Shown here piece by piece: positions 1-5,592 of a DNA stretch of 15,915 nucleotides. The notes beneath the pieces are model-generated. The model did not search any database and was not told the origin of the DNA. It was given only the letters and a program-made list of their open reading frames with translations. This DNA comes from JBFXEO01 sp050180015 (GTDB taxonomy: Bacteria > Bacteroidota > Bacteroidia > Bacteroidales > Tenuifilaceae): NCBI GenBank assembly GCA_050180015.1, contig JBFXEO010000042.1, positions 1-15,915 of the forward strand, written 5' to 3'. The stretch's first letter is position 1. The number at the start of each line of letters is the position of its first letter. A program made the position numbers and the translations under genes.

Positions 1-539
1 CGGTCGAATACGTAGTAAACCATCCCCAAGGCAAACATATTTTTGCTTCGAACAATACTTTTATTATCGAGCCCGCTATCCTTAAGGCTCTCCCTTGTAA
101 GGGTTGTTATGGGGGCAGAAATAACCTTATAGTCCTGCAAGTTTAACTCCAAAACGGCATCGAGCGTTTTATATCCGGCACGCTGATAGCCTTTCTCGTT
201 AAACTGGTCGGAATCGGCAATTATCATACCGCCCTTTTTTACCCATTTTGCGTTGGCCTTTAATGCCGCAGGGTTCATGGCAACTAAAACGTCGCAGAAA
301 TCGCCGGGAGTATTAACCTTTTGGTTCCCTAAATGTACCTGAAAGCCCGACACACCACCAACAGTTCCCTGTGGTGCACGAATCTCCGACGGGTAGTCGG
401 GGAAGGTATTAACTCCATTTCCAAATAAGGCTGATGCATCGGCAAACAGGGTACCTGTCAGCTGCATTCCATCTCCTGAATCACCGGAAAATCGAATAAC
501 AACCTCGTCCAGCTCTTGGACATTTTTTTGTTTATCCAT
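1..539 (-). CDS. korA: 2-oxoacid:ferredoxin oxidoreductase, alpha subunit (KorA-type), partial
   Basis: Start codon is the CAT at 537-539 read on the minus strand; about 179 codons are visible before the left edge cuts the gene. The N-terminus (MDKQKNVQELDEVVIRFSGD) leads into the gamma-type domain found at the front of KorA/VorA fusion subunits, with SGDSGDGMQ near residue 18, then FPDYPSEIRAP and GTVGGVSGFQVH. This family oxidatively decarboxylates a 2-oxoacid (most likely 2-oxoglutarate) to the acyl-CoA and reduces ferredoxin, in the cytoplasm, together with a thiamine-diphosphate beta subunit. The beta subunit would be expected just beyond the left edge. The enzyme is oxygen-sensitive in most relatives and fits an anaerobic lifestyle. 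The exact substrate (2-oxoglutarate or branched-chain 2-oxoacids) cannot be settled from this fragment. A TAATTTTG box lies about 110 bases upstream of the start. Confidence 0.9.
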   Translation of the reverse strand, partial: MDKQKNVQELDEVVIRFSGDSGDGMQLTGTLFADASALFGNGVNTFPDYPSEIRAPQGTVGGVSGFQVHLGNQKVNTPGDFCDVLVAMNPAALKANAKWVKKGGMIIADSDQFNEKGYQRAGYKTLDAVLELNLQDYKVISAPITTLTRESLKDSGLDNKSIVRSKNMFALGMVYYVFD

Positions 540-649
540 AAAAGATAAATTTAATGTTTTATGATGCTGACCTATTCAGCCTAACAAATAAGATTACATC
601 AAATTGAATATCAGCACATCAACTAATTCATAAGGTTTACTTGATGATG

Positions 650-657
650 CAAAATTA
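650..657 (-). promoter_or_regulatory. Putative Bacteroidota -7 box for korA
   Basis: The minus strand reads TAATTTTG, a perfect match to the Bacteroidota -7 consensus TAnnTTTG. A TTG lies 17 bases upstream as a possible -33 element. Transcription would begin near 643 and leave a leader of roughly 100 bases before korA. Such boxes occur by chance in AT-rich DNA, so the orientation and the gap to korA are the main support. Confidence 0.4.
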
Positions 658-681
658 GCCTTTTTTAAACACTGCAATCGA

Positions 682-758
682 TTTAAAAACATATTTTACG
701 ACATGTTTAAATGCTGACATTTATCATACCTCGCCTTGGTTTAAAAACATTTTTTACG
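682..758. repeat. Two-copy 19-bp direct repeat
   Basis: TTTAAAAACATATTTTACG at 682-700 and TTTAAAAACATTTTTTACG at 740-758 differ at one base. Their starts are 58 bases apart, and both lie upstream of the korA -7 candidate as read on the minus strand. This arrangement suits paired binding sites for a regulator, although AT-rich sequence can produce similar repeats by drift. Confidence 0.5.
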
Positions 759-907
759 CCTAGGTGTTGTTAAATCACCTCCCGCGTTTTGGTAAATTCA
801 GCATATAAATAGTAAGTCTTAAGCCTGCTAAAAGGTTGAAGGGCCAGAAAAATATTAAGGAGTCGATAAATGGAGCAAATGGTACAGCCGCTCAATCTCA
901 AATAGTG

Positions 908-915
908 TATTTTTG
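908..915 (+). promoter_or_regulatory. Putative -7 box for the carbonic anhydrase gene
   Basis: TATTTTTG matches TAnnTTTG perfectly and ends 18 bases before the ATG at 934. It would give a leader of about a dozen bases. No good TTTG -33 element was found at the expected distance. Confidence 0.45.
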
Positions 916-933
916 TAAAAAATATGGGTAATC

Positions 934-1452
934 ATGGCTATAATCAAACCTTTACGGGGAACTTCCCCAAAAATTGGGAAGAACTGCTTTATTGCCGAAA
1001 CAGCAGTTATTATCGGTGATGTGGAAATTGGTGACGATTGCAGCATTTGGTATGGGGCCGTTTTGCGTGGCGATGTAAACTCAATTAGAATTGGTCACCG
1101 CGTAAATATTCAGGATAACGCGGTGCTTCATACCACGTACCAGAAAACCACGATAAACCTGGGTGATGATGTATCCGTCGGGCACGGAGCCATTGTTCAT
1201 GGAGCCGAAGTTAAGAATGGGGCACTGCTTGGAATGGGCTGTACGGTTATGGATAGCTCCGTAATTGGAGAAGGTGCCATTGTTGCTGCGAATGCGCTTG
1301 TTCTTGAAAAAACTGTTGTTGAACCCGGAACTATATATGCCGGAGTACCCGCAAAATTTGTAAAAGAGGTTGATCCTGCGTTAAGCCGCGACATGAATGA
1401 GCGCATTGCACGCAATTACCTATTTTACTCAAGCTGGTACAAGGAGCAGTAA
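934..1452 (+). CDS. Gamma-carbonic anhydrase family protein
   Basis: 172 aa, the usual size for the YrdA/PaaY/CaiE branch of left-handed beta-helix (hexapeptide-repeat) proteins. Repeats such as IGDVEIGDDCSIWYGAVLRG run through residues 20-135. The residues known from the archaeal gamma enzyme Cam are all present: R45 and D47 (trimer contact), Q60 and D61 (active site), and three probable metal ligands H66, H84 and H89, with the last two in VGHGAIVHG. It lacks the acidic loop of Cam, like most bacterial members. The expected role is reversible CO2 hydration in the cytoplasm, or a CoA-linked or other uncharacterised reaction, since many members of this branch have weak or undetected anhydrase activity. 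It is probably transcribed alone from the TATTTTTG box just upstream. Confidence 0.9.
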   Translation: MAIIKPLRGTSPKIGKNCFIAETAVIIGDVEIGDDCSIWYGAVLRGDVNSIRIGHRVNIQDNAVLHTTYQKTTINLGDDVSVGHGAIVHGAEVKNGALLGMGCTVMDSSVIGEGAIVAANALVLEKTVVEPGTIYAGVPAKFVKEVDPALSRDMNERIARNYLFYSSWYKEQ

Positions 1453-1470
1453 AACCTCCAGCCCTATGGG

Positions 1471-1536
1471 GGGGGTAAATCGTCAGCCAATAGAGCCCAT
1501 CCCAAACAATTGATATAAATCAATCCGTTTACCCCC
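1471..1536. promoter_or_regulatory. Nested dyads: GGGGGTAAA/TTTACCCCC around an FNR-like box
   Basis: GGGGGTAAA at 1471-1479 is complementary to TTTACCCCC at 1528-1536. Between them lies ATTGAT-ATAA-ATCAAT at 1509-1524, whose core TTGAT-N4-ATCAA (1510-1523) is a perfect match to the binding consensus of FNR-type CRP-family regulators in other bacteria. The outer pair could act as a weak terminator for the carbonic anhydrase gene. The inner box is about 150 bases upstream of the thioredoxin-ApbE cluster. Confidence 0.4.
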
Positions 1537-1563
1537 TTAAAAGGTAGAGATTCGCGCAACAAC

Positions 1564-1608
1564 AAACGCAACTTTGCGTTTTAGTTACACATAAATCTAT
1601 ATATAGAT
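1564..1608. repeat. Two further dyads in the cluster leader
   Basis: AAACGCAA-CT-TTGCGTTT at 1564-1581 has perfect 8-bp arms, and ATCTATATATAGAT at 1595-1608 is a perfect 14-bp palindrome. Both lie between the FNR-like box and the ATG at 1677 and are candidates for operators or leader structure. The nearest -7-like sequences (CAACTTTG at 1569-1576, TAAATTTC at 1616-1623) each miss the consensus by one base. Confidence 0.35.
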
Positions 1609-1676
1609 ATTTATATAAATTTCATTTCAACACTCTAAGCTTTTACATGTATCAAATACCTTAAAATATTTTTAGT

Positions 1677-2144
1677 ATGAAAACATGGCTTGTATTCATT
1701 CAAATGTTCGTTTATGTTTCGCTTTTTTCGCAGCAAATAACACCACTCGACAGCAGTATCTGGAAATCGAACTACCAAGATGCACTCAAAGCAGCGAATC
1801 AAAAAAACCTCCCCATTTTAATTGTATTCAGCGGTTCCGATTGGTGTAAGCCCTGCATAAAGTTAAGGGAACAAATTCTGGTAAAACCGGCTTTTACAGC
1901 ATGGGCTCAAAGTAACGTTGTATGCGTTACCGCGGACTTCCCCCGCCAGAAAAAAAATGTACTTAGCCCCGCACAGCAAAAGCAAAACGATGCCCTTGCC
2001 GAAAAGTTTAACCGGAATGGACTATTCCCCTTAGTGCTGCTGGTAGATAAAAACGAGAAGGCATTGGGGTATAAAACATACGAGGACGTAACGCCCGAGA
2101 AATTTGCCCAGGAACTGTCCGAAATTATCAGTAAAGGTAGGTAG
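1677..2144 (+). CDS. Exported thioredoxin-fold protein
   Basis: 155 aa. An N-terminal signal peptide (MKTWLVFIQMFVYVSLFSQQ, hydrophobic, likely cleaved near residue 18-20) sends it to the periplasm. The thioredoxin-like domain spans about residues 28-152. The redox motif is W56-C57-K58-P59-C60 and the conserved proline before the next strand is in GLFP (P118). It resembles the thioredoxin_7/DUF255-like proteins rather than classical thioredoxin. Expected activity is thiol-disulfide exchange on an envelope partner. It is the first gene of a tight plus-strand cluster, with only three bases before the DUF2271 gene. Candidate clients are the CGC tail of the DUF4266 lipoprotein in this cluster, or a cluster protein needing disulfide reduction; that link is an inference. 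Similar small thioredoxin-like genes recur beside DUF4266, DUF3570 and ApbE genes. Confidence 0.88.
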   Translation: MKTWLVFIQMFVYVSLFSQQITPLDSSIWKSNYQDALKAANQKNLPILIVFSGSDWCKPCIKLREQILVKPAFTAWAQSNVVCVTADFPRQKKNVLSPAQQKQNDALAEKFNRNGLFPLVLLVDKNEKALGYKTYEDVTPEKFAQELSEIISKGR

Positions 2145-2147
2145 CCG

Positions 2148-2912
2148 ATGAAAAGAATATTCATAACCTCCGGTTTAATTTTTTTAAGTGTAGCACTATC
2201 ACTGGCCCAGTCAACCAATGGTACTGTTACATTCACGGTAACGACTGTGACCGACAACGGCCAATATTCACCTAAAAATATCATGGCAATTTGGATTAAA
2301 AATTCATCGGGGACATTTGTCCGCTCCATGAAAGTAATGGCCGTAACCCGAATACAATACCTTTATCAGTGGAAAGTCTCGTCCAACCTCAACAAGGTTG
2401 ATGCGGTTACCGGATCCACGCTCCCAAATCATCAAACCCACACAGTTTCGTGGAACTGTACCAGCCTGGATGGCAATACCGTTCCCGATGGCAATTACGA
2501 ATTTTGGGTTGAGTATGCCGATAACGATTACCAAGGGCCCTACACCCATTACACATTTACAAAGGGAACATCATCGGTTTCGTTAACATACACAGATCAG
2601 CCGTACTTTAAAAATGCAACACTGCAATACACCCCGGCCACCACGGGAATACCGACACCAGCACAACTTCAGGCAAAAGTTTACAGGAAACCCTTTAGCA
2701 ATACTTTCGTATTCGAGATTCCATCGGTAAAGGCCGAGAATGTTTTACTCAGGATATACAACCTGTCCGGGCAGCTGATGTTTGAAACGCAGGATTACTC
2801 CACCAATGGCGAGGTTAGGCAGATTATCTGGAATAAGCCCGGGTTGTCCTACGAAGTTTACGTGTATAGAATTGAGAACGGTAGCGATACCTACAGCGGT
2901 AAATTTGAATAA
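2148..2912 (+). CDS. DUF2271 protein with ApbE flavinylation-like motif and T9SS sorting domain
   Basis: 254 aa. Residues 1-20 are a signal peptide ending in LSLAQ. Residues about 24-155 match my recollection of DUF2271 (ends of strands such as MAIWIKNSSGTFVRSMKV and DGNYEFWVEYAD). Residues about 178-254 look like a type A T9SS C-terminal domain: a KPFSN turn, LLRIYNLSGQLMFE, and a final YRIENGSDTYSGKFE. Within DUF2271, D85-A-V-T-G-S-T91 closely resembles the D-x-x-(S/T)-G-A-T site where ApbE links FMN to Thr in NqrC, RnfG and FMN-binding domains; only the Ala is changed to Ser. The ApbE gene follows after 18 bases. The likely role is a surface-exposed or surface-anchored flavin redox protein. 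The domain call is from memory and no profile search was run. Confidence 0.8.
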   Translation: MKRIFITSGLIFLSVALSLAQSTNGTVTFTVTTVTDNGQYSPKNIMAIWIKNSSGTFVRSMKVMAVTRIQYLYQWKVSSNLNKVDAVTGSTLPNHQTHTVSWNCTSLDGNTVPDGNYEFWVEYADNDYQGPYTHYTFTKGTSSVSLTYTDQPYFKNATLQYTPATTGIPTPAQLQAKVYRKPFSNTFVFEIPSVKAENVLLRIYNLSGQLMFETQDYSTNGEVRQIIWNKPGLSYEVYVYRIENGSDTYSGKFE

Positions 2913-2930
2913 ACCCTAGCAATACTAGCC

Positions 2931-3959
2931 ATGAAGCATACGCTTGTTATTTTTAGCCTGATTCCCCTGTTTGCCTTTGGGCAGCTTAAGCACCGCACGG
3001 AAATAACTTTACTGATGGGTTCCCGCTTTGAAATTACGCCCTATGCTCCCACGGATAGCCTTGTTGAGGCATCAATCGATTCGGCAGTCGCAGAAATTAG
3101 GCGAATTGAAAATGTAATTTCCGAGTGGATTCCAAACAGCGAGATATCCAACGTTAACAATAACTCAGGGATACAACCCGTCAAAGTTTCGGCCGAGCTG
3201 TACGGTTTAATTAAGCGCAGCAAAAAGGTATCGGAACTTACCAATGGTGCCTTTGATATTAGCTGGGCCGCAGCCAGAAATGTATGGAAGTTTGATGGTA
3301 CCATGAAATCGCTACCCGCACAACCGGTACGGGACTCCTTATCGGCGTTAATAAACTACCAGAATATCATTTTAAATGATTCTGCCCAAACCGTTTTTCT
3401 GGGCAAAAAAGGGATGGCCATTGGTTTAGGTGGAATTGGGAAAGGCTATGCCGCCAATAGGGCAAAGGTAGTGATGAAACGTATGGGTGTTGAAAGTGGA
3501 ATTGTTATAGCAGGCGGCGATTTAATAACCTGGGGACGGCCATCGGACGGAAAATACTGGCCAATCGGCATTGCAGACCCAAAGGATCCAGCTAAGGCCA
3601 TTGCCTGGTTTGAGGTATCGGAAGGTGCCGTGGTAACATCGGGCGACTACGAACACTACGCCGTTATTGATGGGATAAGGTATGGACATATCCTAAATCC
3701 CCGAACATGTTTCCCCGTTGAAGGGCTACATAGCGTTACCATCATTTGTCCCGATGCTGAATTGGCCGATGCCCTTGCCACCTCGGTTTTTGTACTGGGG
3801 AAAGGAAACGGGGTAGTGCTGGTAAATCAGCTAAAAGGTGTAGAATGCGTTATTATCGATTTAGATGGGAACTTTTACTCATCGGATGGCATCAAGCTTA
3901 ACAAGTATCAGGTAAATCAACCCGAAAGTAAGAGTGCATTTACCATTGGTAAGAAATAA
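2931..3959 (+). CDS. apbE: FAD:protein FMN transferase (ApbE)
   Basis: 342 aa, normal length. It has a short signal peptide (MKHTLVIFSLIPLFAFGQ) without a lipobox Cys, so it is probably a soluble periplasmic enzyme rather than the lipoprotein form. Family motifs in order: ISEWIPNSEISNVN (63-76), FDISWAAA (108-115), GLGGIGKGYA (165-174), GGDLITWG (195-202), IADP (214-217), TSGDYEHY (236-243), HILNPRTC (253-260) and ADALATS (279-285), the last carrying the metal-binding Asp/Thr region. The enzyme transfers FMN from FAD to a Ser/Thr of exported proteins, using Mg2+. The Cys in NPRTC replaces the usual Gly. A probable substrate sits immediately upstream (DUF2271 Thr91). It is separated from the next gene by 57 bases with no terminator-like hairpin, so the cluster is likely one transcript. 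Confidence 0.95.
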   Translation: MKHTLVIFSLIPLFAFGQLKHRTEITLLMGSRFEITPYAPTDSLVEASIDSAVAEIRRIENVISEWIPNSEISNVNNNSGIQPVKVSAELYGLIKRSKKVSELTNGAFDISWAAARNVWKFDGTMKSLPAQPVRDSLSALINYQNIILNDSAQTVFLGKKGMAIGLGGIGKGYAANRAKVVMKRMGVESGIVIAGGDLITWGRPSDGKYWPIGIADPKDPAKAIAWFEVSEGAVVTSGDYEHYAVIDGIRYGHILNPRTCFPVEGLHSVTIICPDAELADALATSVFVLGKGNGVVLVNQLKGVECVIIDLDGNFYSSDGIKLNKYQVNQPESKSAFTIGKK

Positions 3960-4016
3960 TACCCCATAAAACCTAACTTAAAATATTCTTCAAACAAAAA
4001 CCAATACACAATACCA

Positions 4017-4232
4017 ATGAAGTTTAAAAAAATATTGTTGCTACTAGTAGCAGGGGTTTCGTTAAGCTCATGCGCTACGGTTAAAGCCTACCAAAAGGCC
4101 TACCTAAATGACGAAGATATGAAACTAGGCCCGTTGCGGCTGGAAGCATACGAGAATTCTATAGAATCGTACCGCGAGGGAGCCAGTGGTGCCAACGGGG
4201 GTAAAACCGGAGGCGGGTGCGGATGCAACTAA
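4017..4232 (+). CDS. DUF4266 small lipoprotein with GGGCGCN tail
   Basis: 71 aa. The signal peptide ends in the lipobox L16-S17-S18-C19, so the mature protein is lipid-anchored at about 52 residues. It continues with ATVKAYQKAYLNDEDM and finishes S-Y-R-E-G-A-S-G-A-N followed by GGKTGGGCGCN. This pattern (CATV..., a conserved DM, a REGA/REAS segment and a terminal GGGCGCN) is what I recall for DUF4266. The function is unknown. The terminal C68-G-C70 could bind metal, form a disulfide or be a substrate of the thioredoxin-like protein encoded upstream; the Ser/Thr beside Gly-Ala (S57-G-A) is a weaker flavinylation candidate. It is followed by the DUF3570 barrel gene, its usual neighbour. Confidence 0.85.
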   Translation: MKFKKILLLLVAGVSLSSCATVKAYQKAYLNDEDMKLGPLRLEAYENSIESYREGASGANGGKTGGGCGCN

Positions 4233-4261
4233 ACCAATTCCAAAACTTTAAATGCAAGTAC

Positions 4262-5527
4262 ATGAGAACAACGTTAACCATAGTGCTCATGGTTTTAGGC
4301 AGCGCAATTTTTGCCCAAACCAGCCCTTTCAAAGTTTTAACCGAAAAGGAAGTAAATTTTCTGTTCGATTACTACGAACAGGACGGCAACCACAGCCCGG
4401 TTACCGGCGGTGTTGGTACAGAAAAGCTGGATTGTATTGCACCATCAACGAGTATTAATATTCCCTTCGATACCATACACAGCCTATCGGTTAATATTGG
4501 CATGGACTACTACAGCTCCGCATCGTCGAACAGGATTGACAGGTTTGTCACAAGTGCAAGCTCCATGTACCTATCATCGGCATCGAGCCAGGATGTACGG
4601 GTACATTTAGATGCTACCTATACACTCGAAAATCCCGTAAAAAAATCAAGCAAAGGGCTAATGCTGGGATTCAGCGCCGAGTTTGATGTAACCTCATTCT
4701 CGGGCGGCCTGCATTACACAAAGTCCGATATGGACGAAAATATGCAATTCGGCATTGGGGCCACGGTTTACTACGATGCGTGGAAGCTAATTTACCCGGG
4801 TGAGGTGCGCGATGGCGTAAGCTACAGCTTTGGCAACGACGATTCGGATCATAGAGTAACATCAACCCTTACCCTTTCGTACGCACAGGTACTCACCAGA
4901 AAACTACAGATGTTCCTAACCACCGATATTGTTTACCAAAGCGGTATCCTTAACACTCCATTCCACCGGGTTTACTTCGACGACGGGCTGGAAATAGACA
5001 ACCCGGGAACCAACGATTTGCTTATAGCAAAAACCATGAAAATTGAACATCTACCACGTTCCCGCCTTAAAATTCCCGTTGGGCTACGCCTTAACTACTA
5101 CCTCAGCGACCGCATTACCACTCGCCTTTTCTACCGTTACTACTCCGACGACTTTGGCATTAATGCGCATACCTTTAGCGTAGAGCTGCCCGTAAAAGTT
5201 GCGCCATGGCTAACGGTTTACCCATTGTACCGCTACCACCATCAAACAGCATCGAAATACTTTGCCCCCTTCGGAGAGCATCCTTTAGATGAGAACTTTC
5301 TGCCATCCGAAACATACTACACCAGCGATTACGATTTATCGGGATTTTCCAATAACAAAGTTGGCGGGGGCTTTAGAATTAGCCCAACGTACGGCCTGAA
5401 AAAATGGAATTTTTCCCAACGTACGAACCTGACTTTCAAGAGTATTGAATTCCGGTATGCCTACTATAACCGAAGCGATGGGCTAACAGCAAACACCTAC
5501 AGCTTTGCCCTAAGCTTCGTGTTCTAG
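4262..5527 (+). CDS. DUF3570 outer-membrane beta-barrel protein
   Basis: 421 aa from the ATG at 4262. An in-frame ATG at 4217 exists but would overlap the DUF4266 gene and put 15 polar residues before the signal peptide, so 4262 (MRTTLTIVLMVLGSAIFAQ) is preferred. After the signal peptide, the sequence is a run of alternating amphipathic strands rich in Tyr and Ser, with paired segments such as RLNYYLSDRITTRLFYRYYSDD, and it ends in the aromatic SFALSFVF typical of outer-membrane barrels. It matches DUF3570 as I remember it (KEVNFLFDYYEQDGNHSPVTGGVGTE near the start). Its position beside DUF4266, ApbE and a thioredoxin-like gene is a recurring arrangement. A role as the outer-membrane pore or scaffold for a redox system is an inference. 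Confidence 0.85.
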   Translation: MRTTLTIVLMVLGSAIFAQTSPFKVLTEKEVNFLFDYYEQDGNHSPVTGGVGTEKLDCIAPSTSINIPFDTIHSLSVNIGMDYYSSASSNRIDRFVTSASSMYLSSASSQDVRVHLDATYTLENPVKKSSKGLMLGFSAEFDVTSFSGGLHYTKSDMDENMQFGIGATVYYDAWKLIYPGEVRDGVSYSFGNDDSDHRVTSTLTLSYAQVLTRKLQMFLTTDIVYQSGILNTPFHRVYFDDGLEIDNPGTNDLLIAKTMKIEHLPRSRLKIPVGLRLNYYLSDRITTRLFYRYYSDDFGINAHTFSVELPVKVAPWLTVYPLYRYHHQTASKYFAPFGEHPLDENFLPSETYYTSDYDLSGFSNNKVGGGFRISPTYGLKKWNFSQRTNLTFKSIEFRYAYYNRSDGLTANTYSFALSFVF

Positions 5528-5531
5528 GAAC

Positions 5532-5548
5532 AAAACCTTTCAGGTTTT
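5532..5548 (+). terminator. Short hairpin after the DUF3570 gene
   Basis: AAAACCT-TTC-AGGTTTT gives a perfect 7-bp stem with a 3-base loop, four bases after the DUF3570 stop. Its last four T residues are also the first four bases of the long hairpin at 5545-5592, so the two structures compete for them. Confidence 0.5.
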
Positions 5549-5592
5549 AAAAACTTGTTAAACCCCTGACGGGGTTTAACAAGTTTTTAAAA
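5545..5592. terminator. Long bidirectional terminator between DUF3570 gene and uvrA
   Basis: Positions 5545-5566 pair perfectly with 5571-5592, a 22-bp stem around the loop TGAC. The top is four C-G pairs and the outer part is A/T-rich, giving T-runs on both strands. It sits between converging genes and should stop transcription from both sides. The uvrA stop codon (5576-5578) and its last four codons lie inside the right arm. Confidence 0.85.

Larger units (their letters stand above)
540..907. other. Divergent intergenic control region, korA / carbonic anhydrase
   Basis: AT-rich spacer between korA (minus) and the gamma-carbonic anhydrase gene (plus). It holds the korA promoter candidate, two copies of a 19-bp direct repeat at 682-700 and 740-758, and a small dyad TAAATG-CTGA-CATTTA at 708-723. 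It also has a 12-codon ORF with a Shine-Dalgarno-like AAGGAG at 857-862. No convincing larger protein or RNA gene was seen. Confidence 0.5.

Noticed and set aside
617..646. CATCAA ... TTGATG inverted pair upstream of korA.
   Set aside because: Six-bp arms with an 18-base loop and no supporting context; expected by chance in AT-rich DNA.
1907..2329. 140-codon minus-strand open frame across the thioredoxin and DUF2271 genes.
   Set aside because: It overlaps two well-supported plus-strand genes, and its translation shows no recognisable family; it is a shadow frame.
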